Notes: generated by a model from the sequence alone, not told the origin. Shown: positions 1-13,279, counted from the stretch's first letter. The stretch: DNA of 64,000 nucleotides from Poecilobothrus nobilitatus (GCA_947095535.1 OX352774.1:10230001-10294000), one strand, 5' to 3'. Made by a program: numbers and translations.

Positions 1-1000
1 AAAAATTCAAAAATAGTTTCCATTTTTACATAGAATTTTTATTAAAATTGTAATGAAAAAAAACAAAATAAAAGAAACAAATACTTAATTGAAATTTACT
101 TCAACTTTGGCATCAATTGAAAGACAAACAAAAAAAAAAAAAAAGAAAAATTAACATAACAAAAACAAACAACAGAAACATTTAAATTCAACATAGATAA
201 CATTTCTATTAAGATAGACACTGACATATAGGTAAACAATTTTATCATATTAAACACAGCTGATATTAAAAAAAAAAAAAAAAACATCTTAAATTTCTTA
301 TAAAATATTCAAAATTTAACCTAATAATGTCATATATATACGAATTCACCAGAAATGCATATAATGCATTCAAATACAACTTCAATTATTTGATTGTTTT
401 CAATGATATGAATGCACATTATCTAAAGATTAAATTTTGCTGATGATTTCAAATAATAAATTTGGATATGCGTTTATATATTTAATTTCTCTTTGTTTTC
501 TTCTGATTCATTAGAATCATCTCTTATTTCAAAATTTAATAGTAAATCTACTGCATTTACCATGCTTTAAACTAATATTGCTTTTAGTTGAAATGATCAC
601 GTGTGCAAAAGACTATTATTTTAATATAAAAGCGACATATGAAATCCCTCTATTCTCTTCATTTAATACCTATAATACAAAAAAACTTGCATACTTACTA
701 TTTTTGAGACAAAAACTTACTCTATAAAACTTCTAAATGTTTTCGTTTAATTTTAACAAAATTGCGAAAAGATACAATCGAAGATCCATTGTATTTTTTG
801 TTACTGCAACTATAGTTAAATTTTAGCTTTTTAATCTGCTGTAAGTAGATTTAAAGCTGAAAGTACATTTATTAAAATTTAAAAATAATTTTATTCCGTA
901 TAGCCCTTAATTATAAAATAGATGGCATAAAATATATGAATAAATTCTCTTTAAAGCAACTTACTTCCTAATAATTTTAGTACATTTTTTTTTTTTTTAA
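1..1000. other. AT-rich non-coding stretch
   Basis: No gene or repeat family recognised. The sequence is A/T-dominated with poly-A/T runs (for example around 127-144 and 268-285), and the only open frame is a poly-Phe artefact of those runs. Confidence 0.6.
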
Positions 1001-1010
1001 TTTTAAAAGT

Positions 1011-1075
1011 TTACTTATTAGTTTAAGCCTATCCATCCGTTTGTCCATTTGTTTACAAAACAACGTTTCAGACAG
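1011..1075 (+). repeat. Relic of the 5' end of a family B Helentron-like element
   Basis: The order 'cttattagttt', a decayed (GTCC)n stretch ('ccatccgtttgtccattt') and 'gtttacaaaac' matches the first ~110 bases of the well-preserved family B copy at 57013. The terminal hairpin is not clearly retained. It directly abuts a family C element, so it is probably a truncated older insertion. Confidence 0.45.
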
Positions 1076-1100
1076 AATAATAATATTTTAGCCATTTTAA

Positions 1101-1665
1101 AAACAAAACAAGTAAATGTAACAGTAAATCAATGCAACCGACTTATTAATACCGGCATAATTCGACTTAGATTAAAAATACATAAGTTTTTGGAAGTTGC
1201 TTGAACCGCCTCCCTTTCCTTCCTTATTCAACTAGGATTTGAGGAACGTAAAAGAGGCATACTTTAACAATTTTGTACAAAATTTCAAGTTTCTATCTTT
1301 ATTAATTTCGAAGAAACGCTAGTTAGACTTTGGTAGGCATGTTTCAGCTACTCGAACTACCACTCCCATTCTTCTCAAATTTCAGCGAAATAGAGGAAAC
1401 ATTACAGAACACTCTTGTACCAATTTTAAAGGTTCTATCTTTATTGGTTTTGGAGATATGCTCGCTTGCACTTGGTTAGTTCGGAAGCCTCGGTAGTTTC
1501 CAAAATCCGAACCCATGGTCCAAATCCTCTCAAATGTTAGTTTTCAATTTTAAAGAAAAGGAAAAACATAACAGAAAACCCTCGTACTAAAAATAAAGTT
1601 TCTACCTTTATTGGTTTTAGAGATATGCTCGTGTTTGCTCTGGACCTCGTTCGGGAGCTTTTAAC
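1101..1665 (-). mobile_element. Family C Helentron-like non-autonomous element, old copy
   Basis: On the minus strand the element ends in a tail read on + as 'aaaacaagtaaatgtaacag', the same terminus as the copy at 56248. Inside it are about three decayed tandem units, each carrying 'ctatctttatt' followed by 'gaagatatgct'-like sequence (near 1293, 1433 and 1599; spacing about 140-165). The subterminal stem that is perfect in the 56-kb copy (TAAGTCG/CGACTTA) is mutated on one side here, so this copy is older. No coding potential. Assignment to the Helentron/HINE class is an inference from the shared 3' architecture. Confidence 0.55.
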
Positions 1666-3635
1666 AACTTTTCTTTATTATATAGGATTTTCTTAAAATT
1701 CAGGAGTTTGTCTTTAAGATTTTTTCTTACATGTAAAATTTTAAGAAAGGTGCAAGTCAAAATATTCTAAACAGTTTCTATTGTCTTTTAGAAAATTTAA
1801 ACCTTTAAATACCTATAGTTTGATTTTCTGCCTTGTTAAATAATAAAATTTTCCAATTTTAAAATAAAAATGGAAAATTTTTAATAACAAAATTTTCCAT
1901 TTTCCAAAAAAAAATCACATAATTGTTAATCGTTTAAAATGAATTCCAATCTTTTCGCAATAAGAATGATAAATACCAACATGTATATATGTATAATTTC
2001 AGTAAGCAAAATTTGAATACCTGTTGCAATGAATTAAAAATTTATAGACATGCACTGAACCCTTATAACCAATGTCACTTCACCACCAAATTGAGATTTT
2101 CATTAAATTCGCCACACTCCAAGCAATTTAATAAGTCTTACAACATATAAAAAATATATTAAAGAACTAAGTGTATTTCATCCAATTTATTAGAAAATTG
2201 TAATAAAAAGTGGACATATTCACATTTTTTTCGTCTATTCTTTCGCAATTAATAAATACTTTATACATTAACACACAAATATTGATTTTATATAAATATA
2301 ATATAAATTTTATAAACAAATATGTAAGTGCACTTAACTAATGTAACAGAACTGTTTCTTACTTACAAACTCAGCTGATATGCAATGACATAAAATTATG
2401 TGACACTATATATGAGTAAAAGTATTCTCATTGGTAAAAATGGTATTCAACATTGGTAAGAAAAAATTAATATATCATTTTGTTTCAAGTGTAAATTTAA
2501 GTGTATCTAGGAGAAAACTTTATAAACTACATTTTACCATCATCATTATTCTAGTCAACAATATTTGATTTGGGATGTTTTGTATCAAAGTTTAAATTAC
2601 TAACATCCAACATAAAACAAACAAAACAAAAACAAAAAAAAACATATATTTTATTTACAGGTAAGCAAAATAAAAATAAATTTGGAAGCTGAAAGGTGTT
2701 AAAGAGATTTATGAATTTTATTGCATGCTGTACAGCACAACTTTCACAATTTAAAATGAAAAAAATATTTTCTATTTTCTAATGATTAAATCTTTAGATT
2801 TACACACGCACAAACAAATTTATTTATAAAATTAAATGAGTTCCGAATCATTTGAAAATTAAAATTTTTCTTTTTAATTGAAGAAAAATTAAAAAAATTT
2901 TTTTTTTGTTTCTGATAAAAAAATAACAAAATTTTCAATTTTACTGACTGTTTTCAATTAACTACGGAAAAATTTAAATAAATTAATTTTTATGATTTGG
3001 GGAAAAAAAAAGTTAGTGAAGAAAATTGATTGTACAAATTTTCCAGAAATAATGGATTAACAAAATTTTACATAATAGTTAAAAGAATAAAAAAAAACCT
3101 ATAGAATTGCATAAGTCAAATAAAAACAATATGTAAAATTTTTAAACTCAATTGATATCACTTAAAAATTTGTGATTCTCAAACTTACTTCTATTTAAAG
3201 AATTTTGTTCTTTAATGCACATTTAAGAATAAATATTTGGTCTTAAACGGCATTAAGTATATTATACGAGACTATTGAACAGAAATGATGAAAAAGCCAG
3301 TTACTTAAACTGATGAAAAGGCCAGTTATTTTTTAATCGAAACTTAGGTTTGAAGATTAGGATCTTCATAAAACTAAGTATAATTTTTTTACCTGAATTA
3401 AATGAAAAGTTTCTTCATAGATCGCTTAACATCATAACCTTTACCTATCATATAAAATTTACTTAAAATTTTCTTTGATTAAAACTAAAATTAGAGAATT
3501 TAAAATAATTGTGATGTACTTCCGTTTAACTTCCGTGTCCGATTATTTTCTAACTTTACACAGATACTTAGGCTCATTTTATGAATTTTTGTCCACACCT
3601 ATGTCGGCTCAAACGTCATTAAAGGGCTCTAACTG
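1666..3635. other. AT-rich stretch without recognised genes
   Basis: No coding or repeat family recognised. Contains several poly-A/T tracts. The frame at 3475-3681 ends inside a SINE and is not a gene. Confidence 0.55.
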
Positions 3636-3646
3636 TACTTTGAAAA

Positions 3647-3840
3647 CTTTTTTTTTTTTAGCGCATTTCTCTGCCACATAAATGTGAACAGGAAATTACA
3701 TTGCCTTTCCTTTACAGGCGTGGCTGTAAATATCGTAAGGGGGAATAACTCTTACGACGTATGTGGGATTCGAACCCACACCCCCTCGGTGTTTACCACG
3801 TATTTTATACGCTCTTACCCACTAGCCCACCGAGGCCTCT
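3647..3840 (-). mobile_element. tRNA-derived SINE S1, copy 1, with perfect 11-bp TSD
   Basis: On the minus strand it reads a tRNA-like head with box A (TAGTGGGTAAGAGC, at about 3811-3824) and box B (GGTTCGAATCC, 3766-3776), a body with 'acagccacgcctg' and 'cacatttatgtggca', and a 3' A-tail (T-run on + at 3648-3659). A perfect direct repeat, TACTTTGAAAA, flanks it at 3636-3646 and 3841-3851, as expected of LINE-mediated target-primed insertion. An 8-bp stem CCTCGGTG/CACCGAGG (3784-3791 with 3828-3835) encloses box A. This is the best-preserved reference copy in the window. It is a retroposon, not a functional tRNA gene: there is no acceptor-stem pairing at tRNA length and the body continues beyond the tRNA part. 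Confidence 0.9.
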
Positions 3841-3851
3841 TACTTTGAAAA

Positions 3852-5725
3852 TTTAAACGGAAGAATATCCAATAATTGCATATAACAATTATACTTATAT
3901 GAACATTTATTTAAAATCCTAAATAATTGTCTTTGTCTTTAGATCTTGGCTTAAGTAAATGTTTTTTTTTTTTTAATTTAAATTTTTCTTCCAAATGTCT
4001 TCTTATAGTAAACAAAGAAAGAAGGAATTCATTAATAAACACTGTTGTTTTTAATTTAATAATATCATTATCTAAATAGCACTTAACCTACACACCTCAA
4101 TTATTAATACAGTTCTTTAACCATTTAAACTGTTATATTCAATATAAAAATACATAAATCTCTTCCTATTCAAATTAAATATTCCTATATATAAATCAAA
4201 TCATCATGCACTTTTTTTTTTCTTTTTTTTTTTTAATTCAACATAACCACATGTACATATTAAATTCTTTGTTATTTTTAAAATTTGACTTTATCAATTC
4301 TTAGAACTTAAATTATTATAATGTCCTACTTATCTTTAATGTTTACTTTAAAAAAAAAACAAAATGTCAAAACCCCAAAAAACAAAAAAAAAACAAGTCA
4401 TGTCCCAATTACTTTTTGTTTTTATCAAAGTATCTTACCCAGCCTATATGTATTTATATTTATTTAATATGTAAAATATTTCAGACAACAGACCACAAAA
4501 ACTTAATAGACAAATAAAAAACAAAATAAAAAAAAAAAAACAAATAAAGAAAAACTAATAATAAATTCTTATGACAACAAACAAACACCTTTCCTATAAA
4601 AACAGAAAAACACAAAAAACATTAAATCCCAGTATGTACAATCACTCGTGTGCGGTTAGAAAGCAACTATTGACAAGAATATAATAAAAAAAAAAAAAAA
4701 ACTAAACAAAACAAAAAAAAAATATGCCGAATAATTGTCATTGCACTCCACTCAACTTTAGGAAAGCGCATAAACCATAAATAAAATTTTTTCTAACCTT
4801 TTTAAAATTCATAATATCTGGTGAATATAAACACATACATGCACACTCTACAAAAATGTCAAGCCATAAAACAATTTTTATATATTTTTGTTTTTTTGAT
4901 TTTTAAATGTCATTATTATGAATTATTCAAACAAATTTTACACTAGGAAAAGTCATTTTATAAAAAAAAAAAAGACAAAAAAAATAAAAATATAATAAAA
5001 AATTGTGATTCGTATTTCAATGTTTTGTCATTATATAAGGAAATGCAATTGAAATGTTGAATTTTTCGTTGATGACAATTTGACGTTTAGTCAAGAACAG
5101 AGGACAAAAAAAAACTCTAAATAAATTTTCAATCGTTATTATAATAACAAAAAAAAAAGTTTTTTTGTTTTTTTTTGAGTATTTCAATGATTAAAGGACT
5201 GTTCATATTAATATGTATATGTATGCATTAATATACATTTAATTATTCTTAAAAGGAAGATGACACCACCTAAAACTGTGTAAAAAGTGATCGATAAAAA
5301 ATTTCAAGTTTTTTAAGTAAATATCTTTTAATAAATCAAAAGTGACGAACATGTTAAGTTTTAATGCTTCAAAAACCCATGTTCGTTATCAAAAAAGCGA
5401 GATTCTATTTTATTCAATATTTCTATTAGAAATGTGAAGATTCAAAATTTTAATTCTTTAAAAATCCTTGATATGAGTCTAAACGAAAACTTTTCGACAT
5501 ATTTTTTCGGTCGCATGAGTAGAAAATATTTTTTATTTTCAGATACTTCAAATATAGAAAATCCACATTTAACCATAGTTTAAATATAATTCTCAAATAT
5601 ATTAACTGTCCTTCTCAATTCCCCATTTAATTCTACTACTTAATCAATAAATATATTCTTTCTTATCCCTTTTTTTTCCTTACTCCAAAATTATTATACT
5701 ACATTTAGGACATGTCATCGCGCTA
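3852..5725. other. AT-rich stretch without recognised genes
   Basis: Dominated by A-runs and T-runs. No repeat family or coding segment recognised. Confidence 0.55.
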
Positions 5726-5726
5726 C

Positions 5727-5830
5727 TCGAGGTGTTGAATTTAGTGAGTAAAAATCTCTCACTATGAAAAAAGACTGGGATTTCTTGGTGTCTTCTTAAA
5801 ATTCCTATACCTACTTTGGAAGGGAAAACA
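5727..5830 (+). mobile_element. S2 hairpin SINE-like element, diverged copy
   Basis: Aligns with the better copies at 28.4 and 63.9 kb: 'gaggtgttgaatttagtgag' at the start, then a CTCACTA block, then 'tttcttggtgtcttc', then a decayed right end ('cctatacctac'). The closing stem is degraded and no clean A-tail remains. Box A-like sequence 'ttagtgagtaa' is present; no clear box B is seen. Confidence 0.5.
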
Positions 5831-6350
5831 AATTTATTTCAAACGATTTTTAAAACCGTTATTTTGAAAGATTTTGTCGTGTATGAATTTGTTAATCTTC
5901 GTAGGATATAAATTTTTACAAAACGGTTACTTTTTAACGTTTTAAGCAGTTTAAGAAAATATTTGAATAGTTGTGTTAAATCTTTTTTAATGTTTTAATT
6001 TAACACAGTGCGATGACTATGCCTTTTACAAATCAAATATATCTAAACTAAAAAAATTAACAAATTGTTGAAAAACTGTTTTGCTTAAAGGACTGACAAG
6101 CAATCAAATAAAAATATCAATAATTTAACTTATTTTTAATGCAAGTTAACATTTTTTATTGTTGTACTTTCTTTATGTGTTATTTTATTTAAAACATCGT
6201 ACCTACATGACTTCCTGTTGAATTTGTAATATTTGTTAAACATTATTTTATTATGTTATATCTGTTGTCAGTCTGTATGTTTTGTATTTTCTTAAATGGA
6301 AATAAGTACATACCTATATTGTATTTATAAAAATTTATGTTGTATTGGAA

Positions 6351-6371
6351 TTTGTGTTGTGTTGTGTTGTT
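6351..6371. repeat. (TTGTG)n microsatellite
   Basis: About four direct copies of a TTGTG pentamer. Confidence 0.8.
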
Positions 6372-6636
6372 TTACATTCTATCTACAAGTATATTGTGTT
6401 AAATCTAATGGATTAGCATAAATCTGAATTCTTGTACTGAACATTATACAATTTAATAAATCTACTTGTTATGTTTTATTTTAATAAGAAAAAATATTTT
6501 TGAATACAAATTGTCGTAAAAGATAGATACTATAATAAAGCATCAATTCCATTTAATCTCAATATTTTGTTTTTAAATCGAAATATGATAAGTTTGCTCA
6601 GTTTATATAATAATGTCGCATTCAATAGTCAATACC

Positions 6637-6821
6637 AGGCACCACGATGGCCTAGTGAGTAAGAGCGTATAAAAATACGCTGTAAATAACCAGGTTTCCA
6701 ATTCCATAGACGTCGTAAGAATATTTCTCCTTTACGACATTTACAGCTATGCCTGAAAAGGAAAGGCTGTGTAATTTCCTTGTCACATTAATGTGACAGG
6801 GGTAATGAACTAAAACAAATA
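6637..6821 (+). mobile_element. tRNA-derived SINE S1, copy 2, with perfect 13-bp TSD
   Basis: Head 'cctagtgagtaagagcgtat' carries box A. Box B is decayed ('ggtttccaattcc'). The body 'cctgaaaaggaaaggctgtg' and 'cacattaatgtgaca' is recognisable, followed by a short A-rich tail. Direct repeats AATAGTCAATACC at 6624-6636 and 6822-6834 are identical although the element has diverged internally, so the boundaries are secure. Confidence 0.88.
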
Positions 6822-7254
6822 AATAGTCAATACCGAATAATTCGATATTTTTTTTCTACATTTGAAAGCCATAGCTTATTTGTTTTTGTAACGTTTGTGA
6901 TTTGTGTACATAGTAGTAAAAATTTGTGATTTCGGTACATAGTTCCAAAATATAAAATTAGGCAAAAAAGTGTATACATAAAATTTTTAACAAAAGTTAT
7001 TTTTAAAATTCGAAAATTTCTCTGTAAATTTATCGCTAATATAACCACTAAATTTATATTTATCTTAAAACTAAAATTGTTAGTATGTAAATAGCATGTA
7101 GTATATTTAAATATGTAGTATGTACATATTTTTATAATGCGGCATCAAGAACACAATAGAAATTATTTACGAACTATTTATCATATATATCAAAATTAAA
7201 GACGGCATATAATTTTAAACAAATTTTTTCAAGGATTCAACCAAAGAAGTATGT

Positions 7255-7845
7255 CCATTAGATTTTAAAAGGCGAACATTTTCCAAAAGACAAGTGAAAA
7301 ATCAGACGATACTTTCTGCATTTTTTAAGTAAACCCTAGACTTAGTGAAAAAAATCTATTAATATATGTCAAAATATAATTCTGAAACTTTGTTTCACTT
7401 TTGAAAAACTTTCCAAAGGTACCAAAAATAACAAATTTTCTATTTTTAAGCCGTAGTAACACCCTTACATAGGGGGGAGTTATAAAAAAATGTTCTGAAT
7501 TAACTTATACTGAACTTAGTTGTATGTAATTTTGAAAGATCTTCCTTTTTTTTTTAAATTTAATAGTTCTATCTAAAACCGCACTGGAGATATGAAGAAA
7601 TGAAAAACTTACAAAATTAAGTTTTCACATAACGGCAAATTTAAATACTAAACGGCAAAAAATTGTAGAATTTTGATGTTGAATTATAAAGCTAAAACTG
7701 TAGTTTAAGATTTTATGATTGAAAAAATTTTAAGCATAACCTGGGCTGAAATATTATTTGAAATTATAGCTTTTCAAGTTTGAGGGGCTGTAACTTAATA
7801 ATGTAGGGAACTATAAAATGTAAAAAAAAAATTTTTTTTTTTAAT
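7255..7845 (-). mobile_element. Old family B Helentron-like relic
   Basis: Begins on + with 'ggcgaacattttccaaaaga' (compare GCGCACATTTCC in the intact copies) and then follows the family B unit in order: the 'ttactatttttaagc' type segment, 'ggggggagtta', 'aacttatactgaa', 'tctatctaaaac', 'ttttcacataacggcaaatt' and 'tgaggggctgtaac'. Roughly one 477-bp-type unit remains. The (GTCC)n end is absent. It is more diverged than the 33.5-kb copy and so older. Confidence 0.6.
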
Positions 7846-9879
7846 TCTTATGAAAATTTTAAATCATCTATTATTAATCAAGCAGTGTACAGTTATTAAT
7901 TTGTACTTTTTTATTACGATTTATACTTTTTAATATTACGATTTGTAATTTTTATCATTGCAATTTAATTTACTTTATTTAAACAGTTCAGAGATTTCTA
8001 TTTGTATAAGTGTTTCCCAAAGTATATTGATTTAACCAGAAAAAATAAAATCGATAGCAAACATAAATTTATCATCCAAAATTCAATTCAAGTTTATTGC
8101 ATATGTTAATAGAAAGGATTTTGACATATCTTCACTCTTGAATTCTTTCATATGTATGCTTATTCTATTCAAAAAAACAACAGGACATAAGTTTACTATA
8201 TTGTGTCCTGTGTAAACATGTTTTTATTTATTTTTTGTTTTTGTTGATAATTTGTGTTACAAAAAAAAATTCCATTCAATTTTTCATATTCAATGGAAAT
8301 TTAAATTTTTTTCAAGTACATATATATAAAGATTTCAAGGACGATAAACAATTATTGTTATATTTGAAACACTATAATTTATATTTGAATTTTGTAGGAA
8401 TTTTATAGGAATTTTTATTTTAAAAAAAAAAAAAAATAAAAAAACATTTTTGTATTGGTTTGAGGAAATTTTATTTTGAAAAAAAAATTCCAAAATTGAA
8501 GCAAATACAGAAGTGATATTTTCGGAATAGAAAATCTATAGAATTTAAAAAATTTTAAAAATTTATTTTTTTTTTTGTTAAAATGAGTAATGGCCATTTT
8601 GAGGAAAAACAAAATTCCAGTTTAGTTATTGACTCTTCATTTAATTTAAAAATACTTATTCACAATAGAAAAAATTTTTGTTTGTACACTTGTAAAAATA
8701 GTTTCAACTAAAATCTGAAAAGACCGATAGTATCTTATTAAAGTATAAATTATTTTTCAGAATTGCAACAAAAATAAAATAATTTAAAATATTTAACATT
8801 TTAAATCGAACTTTGCTATTTTCATCCTAATAATACTTTTATAAAAATCATTCTTATATTTTGTAATTTACGTAAAAAAAAAAGTTTTCAATATAATTTT
8901 TTTAATTTTTTTTTTTTTTTTTTATTGTGATGTCATTTGCATAAATATATGCAATGTACCTAGTAAAAAAATAAAAAAAAAAAACAAAAAAAATTTTTTA
9001 TTCATACCCATTCACTTTATATCAAAATTCAAGATAATATTTAAAACCATCAAAATCAGAACAGATCATCCTTTTATACTCCTTAAATATTTCGAATAAA
9101 ATTTTTCTTACAAATTTTTTTAATTTATTCGTTTATTTATTATAGAAAAATTTTAAATATTAATTTTAAATTTGTCACTTTTATTGAGGATCTGATCATT
9201 CGTCTGCCTAATGTAACAAATGTTAGGATATTTTCGAAGAATCATACATTTGCGTTTCTTGCTTATTCAAATATGGTAATAATTAAACTACTTTGCCCCA
9301 AAATTAGTATATTTTTTAAAACATTTTCGATACTATAGACACTTTTTTCAATTTTAATGAAACCCTATAAGATACCTTATATTAAGAAAAACTGATGACA
9401 AACTTAGTAGGTATTTTCTTTAAAAAAATTTGCAAAATCTGATATTTTTAGACATTATTAGAGATTTCTAGATTTAAATAAATTTGTACCGGAATTTAAA
9501 AACTTATTTTCAATTTTAATTTGACTCATTATAGCTCTTAAATAGGAAAAGAAATTTATCAGATCACAGGTGATGATACTAATTTGATAATTATTGACTA
9601 TGCCTTAATTCCAATTTTATTCGATACTAAGGAGTCACTTTATACACATGTAGGTTCTTATATAGCTTGCAACACACTTTATGACTTCAAAATCTCTAAC
9701 TCAATGTACCATTATTGGGGTATTTAAGTAAATTTGATGTTGCAAACGCTACATTATTTTTCTGCTTTATTTACAGATCACCCTAAGTTAATGAAATGAA
9801 AAATAATAATATTTCCTGTTGCTGGACGTTTTTAAAATTAAAAAAAAATATTGAGTAGAACGTGAGATATAAACTTTTA
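7846..9879. other. AT-rich stretch without recognised genes
   Basis: No recognisable coding or mobile sequence. The reading frame at 8415-8612 is poly-Phe/Lys rich and reflects homopolymers. Confidence 0.55.
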
Positions 9880-10050
9880 AAAAGACTTTTCCCAATTTTG
9901 AGGGCCTATATATTCATAACTGGTGAATCTACATAAAAAAGTTCTTTTACCAAATTAATTTTTTACTAACACCTATCAGTAGTTAAACGGTTTACAAGTT
10001 TTGTAAATAGACGCACAAACAAAACAATTTTGAAAAATTTGCTAAAAACA
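9880..10050 (-). repeat. Family B relic, (GTCC)n end only
   Basis: Corresponds to the right part of the 33.5-kb copy: 'aattttgagggcctatat', then 'acataaaaaagttcttttac', 'acctatcagtagttaaac', 'gtttacaagttttgtaaata' with a decayed 'gacgcacaaac' where (GTCC)n stood, and 'gaaaaatttgctaaaaa' at the end. The microsatellite has eroded away. Confidence 0.55.
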
Positions 10051-11659
10051 TTGGTAGTCCAGCTTCTAATATAGTCGGATTTTAATAGCACTAAATCAGA
10101 AAATAAAACTATAATTAATAACCAATATTGATTTTGCTGTATAGAACTGGATTCTTTTTAGATCACTTTGAAACGGTAAAAACTAAAATCATCTAACCCT
10201 TAATTTATTAATAAATCAGATTAAGAAACGATCAAAAACTTTTTTTTTTTTCCTATTATTTAATACAATTACACTACCCTAAATTTAAATCTTCCGCTTT
10301 CTAACGATCCTTACTCTTAAATTAAAATATTACATTATAATAGTTACAAAGTTTAACTTAAGATGAGGTTGAAAATATTGAGGATGTAAGTTTAAAGGAA
10401 AAAAATCTTATATAGATACATCTACGTATAATTCTCAAGGTATAAAAATCTCCTATACATTTTAGTACAAGTCAGGATTTTGTGATATCTTTCATATTTA
10501 AAGATTCTTCAAAAAATATTTAAAAGGAGTAAAATCATTTTTATTTACAAAATACATATCTCAGATTTGTGCTTCAATTTATTTATTTTTTAGAATTTCC
10601 TTCTATTTGCAAAATTTTAAAATTCCATTTTTATTCAGCAGTATTCTGAACCTCCTATTTTCAACCTTTTATACTTAAAAACAAAATTTATATAATATAT
10701 CAAATAAGATTATATGATGATTAAAATTTTAAATTGGAGAACAGAAAGAACGGAAATGGTTTCAAACATTTTAATTCTTGATGATAATCATCATGACTTA
10801 TGTGACAGAAACAATACCTGTGACAAAAGTTTTACTAGATGCATCTACACACACAGGCATACTATTACAGTCTAATACAAGCTAGATATAAAAATTTTTT
10901 TTTTATATTTTAAATCCTCTACAGAATTGATTCCTCATATTTTATTTTCCGAGGTTTTTTGTTTTTTCTCGTATTCAGAATTATTCATGATTTTTGAAGA
11001 AAGGCAAAATTTTTAGATTTTTTTTTTTTTATCTCCAATTGTTTTCTTTTGTTTCTGGTTTTTATTTTTACCTTGACAATATAATTTAAATAAAAAAGTA
11101 AGCTCCTACTTTACCCCTTTAATTTTTATTTGCTTTGTTTTTACTTAAACAAAAAGAAATCACAAAAGTAGAAAAAAGATAGAAAATCTACAAATATTAA
11201 ATTAAGAAAAGGTAAAAAAAAAAAATTTTTTTTTTAAAGAATAGAATACGGAAGTTAAGTGGTTAAAGAAAACAAAAGTGCCCACTAAAAACCAAAGAAT
11301 ACAATAGAAATTGTTCTGTTATCTTCTCCAGTTTTGAGAGTATCTCCGCTTTTAGTATATAGAGAACATTTTTCGTTTCTTTTCAAAATAAAATGATAAA
11401 AATAAAACCATAGAAAAATGATACGGCAACACCTACGCAACATTCCTATCAACATTTTTCCGCCTTCTTCTTGGTATGAATCGCTTTTTGACTTTTGATT
11501 TTTCATATACATATTATAAGGAAAGTATTGTAATCGATAAAATATATCTTGATATTTTAGTATTTTCGTTTCAAAAATTAATTTGATAATGAACATAATA
11601 ATGAACATAAAACTCATTGCCCCAGTTAAATTAATTTGAATATAACTACTATTCATTTT
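10051..11659. other. AT-rich stretch without recognised genes
   Basis: Nothing recognised. The open frame at 11285-11698 (minus) has no recognisable motif and its upstream end lies in a SINE A-tail; I regard it as chance. Confidence 0.5.
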
Positions 11660-11668
11660 ACCAAAGAG

Positions 11669-11835
11669 TTTTTTTTTTAGTGTATTCCCCTGCCGCATAA
11701 ATGTGACAAGGGAAACACAGTCTTTCCTTTTCAGGCGTGGCTGTAAATATCGTAAGGAGAAATTATTCTTATGACTTCCCTGGTATTTACAATGTATCTC
11801 ATACGCTCTTATCTACTAGGCCACAGCGAGGCCCC
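11669..11835 (-). mobile_element. tRNA-derived SINE S1, copy 3, box B deleted
   Basis: The minus strand reads the S1 head ('gcctagtagataagagcgta'), the body ('acagccacgcctg') and an A-tail (T-run on + at 11669-11678). The segment that should carry GGTTCGAATCC is missing: the head runs directly from 'aaataccaggga' into 'agtcataagaat', an internal loss of about 25-30 bases. Flanks give an imperfect 9-bp duplication, ACCAAAGAG (11660-11668) and ACCAAACAG (11836-11844). Without box B this copy should not be transcribed by Pol III. Confidence 0.8.
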
Positions 11836-11844
11836 ACCAAACAG

Positions 11845-13279
11845 TTGTGGAAGCTTTTATATAATTTACACCTGATTCGATGTATTTGTTTTCGAGTAGA
11901 TTCGATTTTTTAGAATAAAATTATTGCACTGATTAAGTATCGCAGATAATTTTAGAATCGTAAATGCAACTTTCGATAACCTAAAATTCTCCTTTGTTAC
12001 ACCATATAGTTGGTGTTATCAAAATACAATATATGTATTTCTTACACGAACACAGTGAACCCTTACCTTATTGTAAACAAAAAAATGTGAAATCAATTCA
12101 ATTAGGAGGTTATTTACAAGAAAAATGTTTGAAAAGTCAAAAAAAATAAAATAATTAAAAGCGGCACTGAATGTATATAGTACAAAGAAAGTCAGTGGCA
12201 AAACAATCCTATTAATTTTTTTTAAAGTTTATCATCGCAATAATACAAAAATGTCTTCCATACCATTTTTATCCCAATAGAATTAGCTATTCTTTAGATT
12301 CCTTCCTATATATGTATCTATATATTATGAACTGTATCTATTATAGACTATAGATAACTTTTAACTCTTTGATTTTTTTCTTTTCGCAAAAAATTTTAAA
12401 GAAATAAAAGGCTTTATAAAACAAAATAACTATAAAGTTACCGATTCTATAAAGGAGTAAAAAAAAAAAAACAGTTTAATATTACAAATCTACTATCATA
12501 AATTCAAAGAATAATGGGGCAATGAAAACGATACTTTGGTTGATTTTAAAGATTAAATTGTTCAGAATGGATAATATTGTAATTATACTGGTTTGTAACC
12601 GATAAATTAATACCCAAGGTGTTTGTTCTTTAGGATAATATCATATAAAATTACAATTTTATTGCAATAAATATAACAATAGTATAAGATTCTAAAAAAA
12701 CAAAAAAAAAAATTTATAAGAGGTTTTAACTTTGATTAGAACTGAAGTTTTAATTAATTTTATTATGAAAAGATGAACTTGAGAAAATCTTTTCAACTTT
12801 AATAATAAATTTGATATTAAATTAAATTTTTTTTGTTTTTATTACGAGTATATTGAAGTGGTGAGTTCTGGTTTAAAGGGTTACTGACTTTCGTTAAAGA
12901 ATTTATTTCATTATATAGATACCACTGAAGATTATTATCCAGACATGGAAAATATATTTTTACTGATACAGAAGAAATATACTAGCAAATGTTTGGAATT
13001 TTTTGATATAACTACATTATATAAGAAATATAATTAAAATTTTCAAGAACTTTAGCTCCATATTTAAATAACAAGATACTTCAAATGTTCTGTTCTCTTC
13101 ATTTTGGTTTTTTTTCTTTTAGATGATATTGTTTTAAAGTTGAATCATTTTAAAAATGATTTTTGATTGAGTAGACAAGATAAACTTTTCCTCAATACAA
13201 ATCCATATTATATTTAAATTTTTTGTTCGAAATTAATTGAAATTTGAAGTCTCGAAATTTTCGAATTAAAATTTTAGAC
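11845..13279. other. AT-rich stretch without recognised genes
   Basis: No gene, RNA or repeat family recognised. Confidence 0.5.

Noticed and set aside
96..287. Poly-Phe reading frames such as this one and those at 15386-15604 and 25898-26104
   Set aside because: Direct products of A/T homopolymer runs.
3647..3840. Functional tRNA gene
   Set aside because: Box A and box B are present, but the acceptor stem does not close and the sequence continues into a SINE body with an A-tail and target duplications. The same applies to the other S1 copies.
11285..11698. 137-codon minus-strand frame
   Set aside because: No motif, biased composition, and it begins in a SINE A-tail; consistent with chance.
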